DNA of 64,000 bases from Bostrychus sinensis (GCA_020698575.1 CM036242.1:41598662-41662661), one strand, 5' to 3'. Numbered from the stretch's first letter, positions 11,341 to 22,455 are shown. Notes: generated by a model from the sequence alone, not told the origin. Translations and numbers: made by a program.

Positions 11341-11844
11341 ATTTAAATAACTAAGCGCCTCATTTACAATGGACAGTTGCAACTCTTTTTTATTCAGCAG
11401 TGCAGTTTATCTTGTGTTGATACATTGTAATAACAAAAAAATACAATTCACAGGTTTTTAATGGCTATGGTAATTGTTAGACCTTGTACCTGTAACTTGT
11501 CTTATTCAAACGTGACATACTATCATGGTAACAACAAACAAAACGGTCTGTGTAGTTTCTTGTTTTATGTGCATGAAATGACTGCGTGGTGAGTAACATC
11601 ATATGCACTGCTAGACATTTGGACACCACTGACACAGAATGACATAACCTCTACATAATGTGCTATATATTGACAAGGGAGTGTCTTTGGGCACAGCCAT
11701 GGAAATAATTCCCCCACAGACATATATGAGTATATGAGTAACAGCATTAATTGGACAGGTCAGGAAAAGACTTCAGCAATCACAACAGGAACTCATTAAT
11801 TTAAACATTTATAGCCTCTGAGCTCACACTGTTAGCTCAGTGTA
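11341..11844. other. Intron, nothing recognised
   Basis: Intronic AT-rich sequence between two transposons. A 'tagacatttggacaccactg' phrase at about 11611-11630 resembles the sub-terminal part of the TIR element at 4506-6486 (about 6402-6420), so 11610-11710 may be a small fragment of that family. Confidence 0.45.
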
Positions 11845-12166
11845 CACTGTAAAAAACAAAATGCTGCAAAAACTCAAGGCAGCAGAACCCATCAAGAACA
11901 GGACCCCCGAAATCTCAAGTTTTCAACAACTAATATTTTTTTTTCACTTTTGTTGTTCACATTTGATGTACTTTCAGTTTTAAATTTTACTTACTGCCAT
12001 TAACTCACCTTACAGCCAACTTACTATCCATTGTTTAGAAAAAGTATTATTCTTTGCTTAATTTAGTATTTTATATATATATATACTTTTGATTATTATC
12101 AATAATAATCTTAACAATGGATAGTCAGTTGGCTGAAGGGTGAGTTAAAGAAAAATTATAGTGAGT
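11845..12166. mobile_element. Foldback MITE (family FB), copy 3, truncated at the right
   Basis: Begins CACTGTAAAA and has the left arm ('aactcaaggcagcag', 'aaatctcaagttttcaaca'), the centre ('actatccattgtttagaaaa') and the first part of the right arm ('ggctgaagggtgagttaaa', 'agtgagtaa'). It then stops without the terminal right-arm blocks. Confidence 0.75.
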
Positions 12167-12606
12167 AAGATCGATAACACTTTAATGTCCACAAACACTT
12201 GCTTCAGAAAAGGCTGGTGCTGCTGGCGTCCATTGTCCAGATCACTTTACCCTGATGGAGAATGACATCATGGGGTTTTAAATGGTTTTTCCTGACAGCG
12301 GCTGTGACTTCACCTTTAGATCAGCATCCAGCTACTGGCACACAAAAGACGGATTCAAATAGAGGTGGCTTGTATTTCTAGATATTAATATAAATCATGC
12401 TGTTGGTGAGAAAGTGACCCCCCTCCCAGGTGTCTCATTGGCCTGGCGTGTCCAGTCAGGTTTGTGCTGCCTCTGCGCTTGCACTTTAGCTATAGGCTGC
12501 TGTTATCTAAAGGCAAAAGGTTCAGGTGTTCCATTAAAATGAAATTATTCCTTGCACAGTGGGCAGTCCTCTTGCTCACACCTATCACCCTCTAGTAGAA
12601 TGTGTG
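12167..12606. other. Intron, non-coding
   Basis: No exon recognised. The 19-mer at 12552-12570 is identical to 7774-7792 of the same intron. Confidence 0.5.
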
Positions 12607-12990
12607 AGTGTGAAAACTCAGAAACTCAAGGCAACAGGATCCCTCAAGATTTTAGATTTTTGGGGCCAACTCAAAATCTCAAGTTTTCAACAAATAATAT
12701 TTTTTGTTCACCTAGTTTTAGCTTTGTTAGCCTAGCTAACGTTCACATGTCTAAAAACTTTCAATTTTAAGTTCTACGCAATGTCATTATTTGTTTAACT
12801 CATCTTAAAGCTAACATAGTATCCATTGTTTAGAAAAAGTTAAAATGTAAAATGGTTTTGTTTTTATTATCAATAGTGAACAATGGATAGTCAGTTGGCT
12901 GTAAGATGAGTTAAAAAAATAATGACAATGAGAACAACTTAAAATTTTAATTGTTTTTAGACATAACCGTTAAATTGGAATAAATAAGTA

Positions 12991-12993
<3 letters not shown>

Positions 12994-13060
<67 letters not shown>
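12994..13060. repeat. (AT)n microsatellite, about 33 units
   Basis: Uninterrupted alternating TA in the right arm of FB copy 4. Copies without the run have short 'aaaaatatt' sequence here, so the run is an expansion inside this copy. Confidence 0.95.
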
Positions 13061-13064
<4 letters not shown>

Positions 13065-13085
13065 GGAAAACTTTGATTTTGAGTT

Positions 13086-13893
13086 AAAAATAATAATAAT
13101 AATAATACATTTTACATTTGACTCCAAATCTCAAAGTGCTACAGAGTAAAAACAGCAATACATTACAATTTACAATTTTAAAAGAAAATAGACATTAAAA
13201 CAGACTAACTGTAGGCTTTTATAAAAAGGAACGTTTTAAGTCCTTTCTTAAAAGCATCCACTGTCTGTGGAGCCCTGAGATGGTCTGGTAGGGCGTTCCA
13301 CAGACGGGGAGCAGCTGCCTCAAAGGCCCTGTCTCCCATAGTCTTGAGCCGTGTCCTGGGTGGGACCGGACGATGGTGTTGGCCTGACCGGGTCCTGGCT
13401 GAGGTGTGTGGTGTGTGCAGTTCTGTGAGGTAAGTGGGGGCCTCACCGTGCACACAGTGATGGGTGTGTAGGAGGATCTTGTACTCAATATGGAGGTGAA
13501 CAGGAAACCAGTGCTGGGTCTAAAGGATGGGGGTGATGTGCTCGTGTTTCCGCACTCCCATCAGGATCCTGGCAGCGCTGTTCTGTACATACTGGAGCTT
13601 TTGAATGCTCCTGCCAGGGATCCCGATGAGGAGTGCGTTACAGTAGTCCAGCCTGGAGGAGACAAAGGCATGGACGAGCTTCTCTGCAGCCGGAAGGGAA
13701 AGAGAGGAACGGAGTTTGGAAATATTACGGAGGTGAAAGAAGGAAATTTTGCAGATGTGGGAGACATGATTGTCAAAGGTGAGGTGGGGGTCAAACTTGA
13801 CCCCAAGGTTGGTGACAGAGGGAGAGAGGGGAATGTTGTGGCCAAAAAGTGAAATGGAGGTGATGGGGAAGGAGAGACGTTGTTTAGAGGTAC
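13086..13893 (-). mobile_element. L2-clade LINE, 5'-truncated, minus strand
   Basis: Read on the minus strand, the frame at 13906-13520 gives late reverse-transcriptase and connection blocks: 'GVKFDPHLTFDNHVSHICK', 'RLDYCNALL', 'KLQYVQNSAARI'. After a frameshift near 13500, the frame at 13453-13205 gives 'HGEAPTYL', 'RAFEAAAPRLWNALPDHLR', 'FKKGLKTFLFIKAYS', the usual L2 C-terminus. The 3' UTR has the 'actttgagatttggagtc' motif, and the copy ends in an (ATT)n tail at 13086-13106, as L2 elements do. It is truncated at its 5' end and frameshifted. Confidence 0.92.
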
Positions 13894-13966
13894 CAGTTGG
13901 CCTCAAAATCCTCGAGGGATCCTGTTGCCTTTAGCAACTTTTTTTTTTTTTTTTTTTTTTACTGTG

Positions 13967-14689
13967 TAGATGATTATAGATTTGGCTGTTGTGTTACTAT
14001 TTTAACCTTTAATGGTACATTTTAATTATCCAAGGTGAGATTGGGAATTGTGATTTGAGTTTTATTATTGATCAATGTCAAAAATAGACAGAATCTTGTT
14101 AAATCAGTTTTGACTGTCGCTGTTGCCTACTATGTGCATGCTGTGAAGCCTAATGCAGCTGAGCAGCTTGAATAATGGGCTAATGATGTTAAACTTAGAG
14201 TTGCAATGAGAAATGTTCAACCCCCTCATCTCAAAAGACATTAAAATGATGTGAATGAAAATTAATGAAAATAAATGACAAAAAGCTGATTAAATAACAG
14301 GAACTATTTGTTGCCACATATGTAGGTTATTTTGAGAACTTACTTTGAAGTTCATATGAAAAATGTGACTTTTAATACCTGTACATGGTCAGTATTATTC
14401 AGCAGTTAGCTTCAGTACTTTGTGGAGCATCCTTTAACTTTAATATCTTCAAACAAATGTTTTCTGTAACTGTGAACAAGCCTCTTACACCTCTTGGACC
14501 TTTGCCCATTCTTCACCTGGAAAAGGTTCTAGCTCAGAGATGTTTGATGGCCTCTGTGCTGCAGCTGCCTTCTTTAATTCCTACCAAAGATTTTTAGTCA
14601 GATTTAAGTCTGGTGACTGAGAAGACCACTCCAGGACATCTAAGGATTTAACAACACATTCCTATATAGATTTTTTAATACCACGGTAA
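13967..14689. other. Intron, with weak transposon-like sequence
   Basis: No exon recognised. The stretch at about 14370-14640 ('cagtactttgtggagcatcc', 'ctccaggacatc') has the look of Tc1-like fish repeat sequence, but I could not find TIRs or a transposase. Confidence 0.35.
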
Positions 14690-15085
14690 AACTGTATCGA
14701 TACGCTTTACCTTGTATTGAATCGTATCGTTTTCTAGGTAGTGTATATCGATACACATGGAAGAAAATCAATAATATTGGAAATATTGATAACAGAAATT
14801 ATGCAATGTAAAATAAAACCAGAAACATCTTTTTGGATGTATTTTTTTATGAAACACAATGTTATTTTACTTCTCTCTTCGTCTGCTGGACATAATCAAC
14901 CCTGGCCGCGATGCTGGATTTGAAAGTATACTTTTGTGATTTTTGGCAAAAAGCTGCTGTACCGATATGAAGGTGTTGAATCAGATTGAATTGTATCATT
15001 TTAAATTAGCCAATATTGTTCTTGAATCAGATTGAGACAATTCTAATCGATATGTATTGTATTGTTACAAAACCGTATTGCAACA
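14690..15085 (-). mobile_element. Non-autonomous element family C, copy 1 (degenerate)
   Basis: It shares 'taccttgtattgaatcgtat', 'tctgctggacataatcaacc', 'gatttttggcaaaaag' and 'agccaatattgttcttgaa' with 24655-25020, and their reverse complements with the better-preserved element at 16148-16615. Its own ends are eroded. Confidence 0.7.
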
Positions 15086-15707
15086 TGCATACCCAGGATC
15101 TTTATGTCTTCTTAAAAAATCTTTAGGGGTTGATTATTTATGATTGCAACAGTAAAATGTAAATGTTAAATGTAGAGGCAGCCATATTTTTACATGTTGT
15201 CTGCAGAGATCACAGACCGATATCAAAAGACCAACATTAATATACAAGAAATACAAAATGTGTGGGTAAGTATCCTGGTTAAGCTCTGCTCTAGCCCCAA
15301 TACCATGAGGTTTCTTTTAGACCGTCAAGTCTTTTGTGCATTTATATACAAAGTGTTAGTCTGGTCCCTGTCTGTTCAAGTTTGATTTCCTAGGAGCAGA
15401 ACAAATGGGCACAAAACTGACTATTTCTGACTGCAAATGGGAATCCAAACAACCAGAATCAGAATTCATGGGATGGTTCGAACAAACACAGAACTGCTTT
15501 AGCATTAATGCCTTTGAGAAAAATATACAAACAATCTGAGAAAACCAAGCACTGCATAAGGCCTGCCACATTTAACAAAAATATCTAGCTATGAGGGGGT
15601 CACAAGCCTGTGTACCTTTTGTGACAGTCTTAACCCTGAATAAATGGAGGGGTTTGCATCAAAAAGGGCTATGCCAAGATATATATGCAAATCACTGCAT
15701 GCTAAGA
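15086..15707. other. Intron, non-coding, with a SINE-like fragment
   Basis: No exon recognised. 15615-15705 ('taaccctgaataaatggagg', 'aatcactgcatgctaagagg') is a degenerate copy of the dispersed repeat also seen at 24118-24225. Confidence 0.5.
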
Positions 15708-16147
15708 GGTAGTGTTGTAGCCAAGTCCGTACTATTCAAGACCAAGACCAATCCGACTCCAGAGGGAACTAAGACCAAGACAAGGCCGAGACTTTCAGGG
15801 TTCGAGACCGAGTCGAGACTGAGAATTTTAAGGACTGAAACCAAGGCAAACCGTGACCAGGTTGAGCCCAAATTCTGTGAACTAGCCCTAAATGAAGGGC
15901 AAAAGTTAAAGTGGTTCAAATACATTAATGATTATTTTAACGATTTAATGCAAAAAAAAATCCACAAACAAACAGAGACAGGTCATGTTGCTTGTCCGTC
16001 TAATACGTAAAACTAATTACTCCAAAATTTTGGAGAATAGCATTTTCTCACAATGTTTGGTAAATAAAATCTTAGAGACCACCACATCACATCCAAGACT
16101 AAGACAAGACCGAGTAAAACTGCAACTGAGAACGAGACCAAGACTGT
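15708..16147 (+). mobile_element. Non-autonomous element family D, partial ('gtgttgtagccaag')
   Basis: The left end 'tagtgttgtagccaagtccg' and the many 'accaagac', 'gagtcgagac' and 'gagaccaagac' motifs are typical of a widespread fish repeat built of short GAGAC/CAAGACC units. A relative lies at 40866-41237. The right end is interrupted by the family C element that begins at 16148. Confidence 0.65.
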
Positions 16148-16615
16148 TAGGGGTGTAACGATACGTTTCTGCAACAATACGATATGTTATGATTAGAATT
16201 GTTTTGATACAATTCAAGAACAATATTGGCTAATTTGGAATGATACGATTCATTACAGTTCAACACCTTCATATTGATATTTGATACAGCAATTTTTGTT
16301 AAAAATCATAAAGGTTTACTCAAATGTAGCATCATGGCTGGGGTTGATTATATCAGCATGTCAGAGGGCAAAGGAAAGTGGAATATAACATTTTATTTAC
16401 ACAAAAATTACATCCAAAAAGACGTATCTGGTTTTATTTTAACATACAAATTTCTAATATGGACATTTCTGATATTATAGTTTTTTGGGGTTTTTTTTTC
16501 CGAGTATATAATTATACACTACCAAGCAAAGGATACGATTCGATACAAGGTAATGCATATTGGTACAGTTGTACTGTAGAAAAAAAAAAAAAACATCGAT
16601 ATAGTTACATCCCTA
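16148..16615 (+). mobile_element. hAT-type non-autonomous element family C, copy 2, with 8-bp TSD
   Basis: The left end is TAGGGGTGTAACGATACG and the right end is 'cgatatagttacatcccta', an inverted match. The flanks are AAGACTGT (16140-16147) and AAGACCGT (16616-16623), an 8-bp duplication with one mismatch. It is inserted at the end of the family D element. Short open frames inside are not conserved in the other copies. Confidence 0.85.
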
Positions 16616-16623
16616 AAGACCGT

Positions 16624-16929
16624 ATAAAAAAAACCAAATGCATAAGGTAGAATCCAGAAGAACAGAAGATGCTGAATAGGTTATGGTGCAAATACGATGC
16701 AGTGGGAAAGGTTTAGACCCACTCCAACCCAACCCCCCCCCCCCCCAAAAAAAAAAAATTAATGGGTCTGGCCAGCCACACTAGATTTAAAGAAAGAACC
16801 ATGCTGTGACCTCCCAGAGTGCTTGTAAGGGGTTGTTTGTTAACCAATTTGGCACACAGCACATTTAACTGCAGCAGCTGGAAAGGTAAACCTAATTAAC
16901 AGTGTGCAGCTAAAATCTTTAGTGTGTGT
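16624..16929. other. Intron, with a C/A homopolymer tract
   Basis: Non-coding. A run of about 14 C followed by about 12 A lies at 16733-16758. No other feature seen. Confidence 0.5.
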
Positions 16930-17245
16930 ATTACATCAGACATTATTGAGTCAGTGGCCCCAGATTAAGAGCCCGGCCCTCGCTGCTCCTACATCGACTA
17001 ACGCTCCACGGCGCTCCCTAAACTGTTGTGCTCTGTTAAGTCATTAGGCTGAAAATGAGGCTTGAAATGCCATTTAGCATGTTGGTAAACAATATCTCCC
17101 GGCCTGTTATTGGCCACAGCAGCTCGTTAGACACACAATGGATTCGTCAGCCGAATCAAAGCGGGCACATTAAGTGAGAGAAATTTACCCAAAAAACTAA
17201 AGAGGCTTTCGATTCAGATTTTGGCTTGTTTGTAACTCAATAAGC
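16930..17245. promoter_or_regulatory. Candidate conserved non-coding segment (low confidence)
   Basis: This stretch is unique in the window, of balanced base composition, and not repeat-like, unlike its surroundings. It contains homeobox- and HMG-like words ('attaggctgaaaatgagg', 'ctgttattggccacagcag'). That is suggestive of a conserved intronic element but is not evidence of function. Only a cross-species alignment could show it. Confidence 0.25.
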
Positions 17246-17280
17246 TGCTTTCAATTAAATCTACAGCTCTGGTAAAAATA

Positions 17281-18030
17281 AGGCTACGTTCACACTGCAG
17301 GTAAAAGTGGCACAAATCTGACTTTTTTGCACATATGTTACCTGTATCTGATTTTTTTTTATTTTATTTTATTTTTTTTTTTTTTTTTTTTAAATGCGAC
17401 CCAGGCCACTTTCATATGTGCTCCTCCTAAATCAGATATGAATCTGATCTGTGATCTTTTACAATGGGACTGCCATTGTAAAAGATCACATTTAGTCTGA
17501 CTTTTATGTGACTGAAATGTAAAAGACAGCACAATTCTGCACTGGGAGAGGCGGGAGCTGGACAGATCAAATGATAACATACATGACAGACAGTGCTGAT
17601 GGAGCTGAGTCAGTGAAAAAAAAAGAGGTTTTAAACCTAATTTGTATTTAAGGTGACAATCCTGCTGAAGCTAAACCTGAGGGTCGTATCGTAACTGTAC
17701 TGAGGAGAAATGAGAAGAGAAATAAGATGAGAAATATTAAGAAATTAGGATTGAGGAGTGTCACTGACAGATGGATTCAAACATCTTCCACAGTATCCTG
17801 AACTTATGGATAAACTCTGAGTCAGTGAAGCCTCTCACATCACAGTCCCACCACTCCAGGCTCTGTCAGGGCTTTTTTACACCTGTGGGTCACTTTAGAG
17901 CTGGAAACGGGTCATACATGAGACTGATGGAGGTCACATTTAAACTGTAATGTGAACAACCACACAAAAAATTCAGATTCAAGCAAAAAATCTGAACTGA
18001 GCATTAAGGCCTGCAGTGTAAACGTAGCTT
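17281..18030 (+). mobile_element. Non-autonomous TIR element family E, copy 1
   Basis: The left end is AGGCTACGTTCACACTGCAG and the right end is 'ctgcagtgtaaacgtagctt', TIRs of about 20 bp with few mismatches. Sub-terminal repeats 'aatctgactttttt' and 'aaaaaatctgaact' are also inverted. There is no transposase. A second copy, broken by LINEs, is at 52642-56572. The end lies only 129 bp before the EFL1 exon at 18159. Confidence 0.85.
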
Positions 18031-18158
18031 TAGAGACCACTGCATGTTATTCTCAAATTAGCCTTTCTTTGAATCTGACAATTTTATAATTTAGCAGTGG
18101 TCTCTTATTATTTTTTGTGTTTGTTTGGTTTGGTTTGACCCTCTGCGTGTGCTTACAG

Positions 18159-18343
18159 GCCGAGTGTATGGCGTCCTGGGGAAGAGAGAGGGTCGTGTGG
18201 TCCATGAGGAGATGAAGGAGGGCACCGATATGTTCATCATTAAAGCCATCCTGCCCGTCGCCGAGAGCTTTGGGTTCGCCGACGAGATCCGGAAACGGAC
18301 GAGCGGATTGGCCAGTCCTCAGCTGTTCTTCAGCCACTGGGAG
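18159..18343 (+). CDS. efl1: EFL1 penultimate coding exon
   Basis: The acceptor is 'gcgtgtgcttacag' before 18159 and the donor is GTAAAT from 18344. The first two bases complete the glycine codon split by the 10.4-kb intron, and 61 codons follow, ending in phase 0. The peptide reads 'RVYGVLGKREGRVVHEEMKE', then 'GTDMFIIKAILPVAESFGFA', 'DEIRKRTSGLASPQLFFSHWE'-type sequence, which is the EF-G/EF-2 domain V fold: the 'R.Y..L..R.G.V' strand and the 'A.LPV.ESFGF...IR..TSG.A.PQL.F.HW' block shared by EF-2 and EFL1. It contacts the ribosomal GTPase centre by analogy with EF-2. Confidence 0.97.
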
Positions 18344-18834
18344 GTAAATACAAAATCATTCATCAGAGCCTGTCTCAGCAGCTAGTGTCAGTTAGTCGCA
18401 GGGCTGACACTTAGAGACACACTGACAGACAACTCTTACCTCTCACATTCGTTTACTGGGGGCAATTTAGCATGTCTTTGGACGGTGGGAGGAAGCTCAA
18501 GAGACCCCGCAGTAACGGTCTGCCACACTGTAAAAATAAAATGCTGCAAAAACTCAAGGCAGCAGGATCCCTCAAGATTTTTGAGTTTTGGAGCAAACTC
18601 AAAATCTCAAGTTTTCATCAACAATTTTTTTTTTGTTCACCTAATTTGACATTCATGTCTAAAAACTTTAAAGTTTAAGTTTTACTCACTATCATTATTT
18701 GTTTAACTCATCTTACAACCAACTTACTATCCATTGTTCAGAAAAAATGTATTATTATTATTGATAATAATAAAAAATAAATATACTAAATTTAATAAAA
18801 GAATATTTTTTTCTGAACAATGGATAGTATGTTG

Positions 18835-20109
18835 TAGGGTTGTAACAGTACATCGATTGGCATCAATGTAATTACCCACGATCACGTTGTCTTGATGCAA
18901 AATGTAAACATCAATATATACATTGTGCGTTCTTACTGTAATATACAAGTCGCACTTTTATTTTGGAATTTGCTTTATTTTGTAACCGGTGCACTGCGTC
19001 TCTCTACTTCCACTGCCTAACTTTACAGAGGGAAATGTCCCTAAAACTCTTTGTTCCCGTGTGTTTGTAAAGTTTAGAGCGACATAGTTCAGAGTTGACC
19101 CAAAGCTCAACTCTAAACTATGTCGCTATGTGTCATGACCAAAAGGACAAGGTCCCGGATACAAGCGACCAAAATGAGTTTCCTCCGCAGGGTGGCTGGG
19201 CGCTCCCTTAGAGATAGGGTGAGGAGCTCAGTTACCTGGGAGGAGCTCGGAGTAGAGCCGCTGCTCCTCCACATCGAGAGGAGCCAGCTGAGGTGGCTCG
19301 GGCATCTGTTCCGGATGCCTCCTGGACGTCTTCCTGGGGAGGTGTTCCGGGCATGTCCCACTGGGAGGAGGCCCTGGGGAAGACCTAGGACACGCTGGAG
19401 GGACTATGTCTCTCGGCTGGCCTGGGAACGCCATGGGGTTCCTCCAGAGGAGCTGGAGGAAGTGTCCGGGGAGAGGGATGTCTGGGTGTCCCTGCTTAGA
19501 CTGCTGCCTCCGCGACCTGGCTCCGGATAAAGCGGAAGAAGATGGATGGATGGATGGATAGTTTAGAGTTAATTTCTCTGCTGTGACGGAGAGCTGGACT
19601 GTTTCAGGATAAGATACTCACAAACTCACAAACCTGGCACAGCACAGGACTGTCCCGCTGAGTCTAAAGCATGTGCTTCTGTTGACCTTAGCTACTGATG
19701 ACAAACAGCAGCTTTTGTGGGAGTTTCCTCATTAAAGCAGGACTATAACTAAACAATTTACAACTTTATAAAAATGAATTAATGTCACAGCAATTTCTTT
19801 AAATGTTCACTTTATTCTAACCATTTAATACGTTATAAACACTAATAAAAATTATTTAAATTTAATTTTAATGTTCAGTTTTATTTTAATAAAATAAATA
19901 TAACAATATATACACAATAGCTATGTATTTAGATTAAATATTTGGTTAAATAAGCAGATAACATTGATATATTGATGGTGGGCCCTTGAATCGCTTCATA
20001 TCATGATTGTATTGTGGCAGTCTCTGAGGTATCACCAGATATCGTATCGCCAGTCCTCTGTATCAATATAATATCGTATCATGATGAAAGTGGTGATTTT
20101 GCAGCCCTA
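18835..20109. mobile_element. hAT-type element with 8-bp TSD, containing a Rex3 fragment
   Basis: The left end is TAGGGTTGTAACAGTA; the right end reads in reverse complement TAGGGCTGCAAAATCA. The flanks are GTATGTTG (18827-18834) and GTAAGTTG (20110-20117), an 8-bp duplication with one mismatch, and removing the element restores the host MITE. 'cgattggcatcaatg' and 'gatatcgtatcgcc'-type sub-terminal motifs match fish hAT elements. No transposase is left; the middle is occupied by a Rex3 LINE end. Confidence 0.88.
19127..19560 (+). mobile_element. Rex3 (RTE-clade LINE) 3' fragment with GATG tail
   Basis: The frame at 19120-19530 gives the Rex3 C-terminal region: 'MSFLRRVAGRSLRDRVRSS', 'LGVEPLLLHIERSQLRWLGH', 'RPWGRPRTRWRDYVSRLAWE', ending 'LLRLLPPRPGSG' and a stop. 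It is followed by tandem GATG units (19541-19559), the characteristic Rex3 tail. The 5' end is truncated within the last part of the ORF. The frame is still open over about 136 codons, which suggests a fairly recent insertion, but it lacks the endonuclease and reverse transcriptase. Confidence 0.93.
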
Positions 20110-20308
20110 GTAAGTTGGCTGTAAGATGAGTTAAACAAATAATAGTGAGTAAAACTTTAACTTTAAAGTTTTTAGACAGACGAATGTTAAATTTGGTGAA
20201 CAAAAAATGTTAGTTGTTGATAACTTGAGATTTTGAGTTGGCCCCAAAAATCTTGAGGGATCCTATTGCCTTGAGTTTCTGTGGCTTTTTTTTTTTTTTT
20301 TTACAGTG

Positions 20309-21834
20309 CATCATGCCCCTAATACTTTATCCATATTATTGAATTAAGTCAGCATTAACTGCATGTGTGTGCTGTTGGTGAGAATGCAGATAATATTGGC
20401 AAATTCAGTGATATTTAGCTTCTCTATTTATGCATGCTACACCGGCTTAAAGCTACATGTAACTAATTTATGTTTAGCATTTATAGTACTAATACTAATC
20501 CCGTACCATATACATATGTTGTAAAATCTTATGAAGGTTGATTTTATAGTTAACGATTTGTTCTGACCCTGTTTGAGGCTTTTGGTTTGGTCTTAAACAG
20601 TGACAGCTCATGTTATGTTAGAATCAATCAATGACTATTGAATAAACTTGCTACGGTTCAGGCGAGTCTACAACAGCAGAAGTTACCATGTCATGTGATG
20701 CAGCAAAAACCTTGGTTGAAATTGTGATCTGGAGAAATCCAAACACATGTTTAAAAAGGAGCGGAGCTGTTGTTTAATTTACAGAAAGACAAACTGATTA
20801 TAACCAGGCAACTGCCACAGGAATCTAGGGTCGCTACTTTGGTAAATTTAACTCATGTATTACTTGTTTTGTATGGGTTTATTTTAAAAAAGACAATATA
20901 TAATATAAATATAAATGAATGACATGTTTGTGTAAGTAGCCTTTGTACATAGTGGCCAAGACTACATCATTTAAAGTTTGCAATTCTAATTTAGATTACA
21001 TATAATTGTATAGTCTTATTGTTTGCTTAGATGTGAAACACTTAGAAGAAAAAAAACAAAAACATATCCCCTAGTGTGCCTTTAAAACTTTAAAAATCAC
21101 AGCCACACTCTTATCACCGTGATGCGACTAATTTAAAAAGTAATTATCTTTTTTTATAATGCGGTGGCGTACGCGCAGGATCAGCGCGTCTAAACCGCTT
21201 GAAAGCAGCTAATTGGGGAAAAAAAAAAAAAAAAGAAGTAACAGTTAGCGGAGCCGGTGTTGTGTTTGGCCCTGGGTCTGCTTAATGAGACAGCTCTCTC
21301 AGGGGAGCGGGGATCAAAGCCTGCCTCAGACAAACATGTGCCTCAGACCGTTATACCTGCCGCTTCACTGCCTCTGCGCCTACACACACACGGGGCGTCC
21401 CGGCTTTGTCTCCGCCATATGGGACAGGGTCAGCCCGGGTCATAGGGTCAAGATGGCTGCTTAAGGATGATTTTGTGGTAAGGAGTGACACAGCACTGTC
21501 TCTGGGATTTAAAGGGCTGCATGTTACTTAATGGCTGTTCTGCACATTCATTAGACAGCCTGAGCGACGAGGGAGACCGTTAAACGTGAGAAATGCGGCT
21601 CGTATGATTTTGCTTCATTATCCCTGGCGCTCGTCTTGACAGTCACTGTGTCACCCAAGTGCGCCTCCGTAAGTGAATTATTATTAACTTTATGGAGACA
21701 TGCTTCTGTTGGAAAGCCCTAGAATACAAATAGGAGTCTGTCATTTCCATTAATCTCTTACCATATCCTGCACAAGATGTTATAAATTTATCATTATTGG
21801 AATATAATCTAGCCACAGGGGGTCCTTGTGGTAC
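20309..21834. other. Intron, with a GC-richer unique stretch at 21170-21700
   Basis: No exon recognised. About 21170-21700 is unique in the window and much richer in G+C and CpG than its surroundings, apart from an A14 run near 21220. It includes 'ggcgtacgcgcaggatcagc' and 'gccgccat..gggac'-like words. It could be a conserved regulatory element or an unrecognised exon of an overlapping transcript. The frame at 21257-21445 resembles no protein I know. Confidence 0.4.
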
Positions 21835-22455
21835 TTGCTTTTTGAAAGCAGGACAGTCTGGTTAGAACGAAGCATTTCTCTCCGGTTTGATTTGGACCTG
21901 GCCTATGACAATTGTTTAACTGGAGCGCGTTTTACGAAAGCGAAGGAGTTAACCATGGTAGCGCCGGCTACAGAGCTAATGTAATAACTTCTCTGAGCTG
22001 ATTAAGGCCGTGTAGGTCTTTCCTTCGTCGCCTGTTGGTTCCGCTGAAGCCTGCGTTATTGTTCAGTCCTCTGTGGGATTTTTTCTTCGTCTTGTTGCCT
22101 TTTTAACAACAGTAAAGTCACACTGATGTCCAATGTAACAAACGCATTAAAAAAATCAACTTTCTACACAACTCTTTGTACAACTGGCTTCTGCTGCTGT
22201 CCTCGCTCAGAAATAAGTACAGAGCTGCTAATAATATGACGTATTTTGGTGTTTTATGAAAAAAAAAAAACTGCAAGAATCCATGTTTGTTTGGGTCAAC
22301 AGTGCACTGCTTATGTCCCGTCCTTCATTTCTCTGATTGGTTACTCTGCCTGTCATTGTTCCGCCTCAGAAACGAAATGTTACCAAAGGTATACCAGACC
22401 AACTTCTTTGTATAGAAGAGGAAAAGAGTTTGTCCGGCAGGCAAGGTTAAGTATA
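21835..22455 (+). mobile_element. Dispersed repeat family B, copy 2
   Basis: It is collinear with copy 1 (8265-8885), from 'gaaagcaggacagtctggtt' to 'agagtttgtccggcaggca'. Shared blocks include 'tctgagctgattaagg', 'tcctctgtgggatttttt', 'caactggcttctgctgctgt' and 'ctgattggttactctgcctg'. It lacks the telomeric units. No TIRs seen. Confidence 0.7.

Larger units (their letters stand above)
12607..13966. mobile_element. Foldback MITE (family FB), copy 4, split by an L2 LINE
   Basis: The left arm starts at 'gaaactcaaggcaacagg' (its outermost bases are degenerate) and runs through the usual palindromic centre. The right arm contains a (TA)n run at 12994-13060. It is interrupted at 'gattttgagtt' (about 13085) and resumes at 'agttggcctcaaaatcctcg' (about 13894), ending in ACTGTG followed by TA. 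The 0.8 kb between is an L2 retrotransposon in reverse orientation. Confidence 0.85.
18526..20308. mobile_element. Foldback MITE (family FB), copy 5, split by a hAT element
   Basis: The left portion at 18526-18834 begins CACTGTAAAA and reaches 'tgaacaatggatagtatgtt'. The right portion at 20110-20308 resumes with 'gtaagttggctgtaagatga' and ends TTACAGTG. Between them is a complete hAT-type element at 18835-20109. Without it the copy is about 510 bp and palindromic. It starts 183 bp after the EFL1 donor at 18343. Confidence 0.9.
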
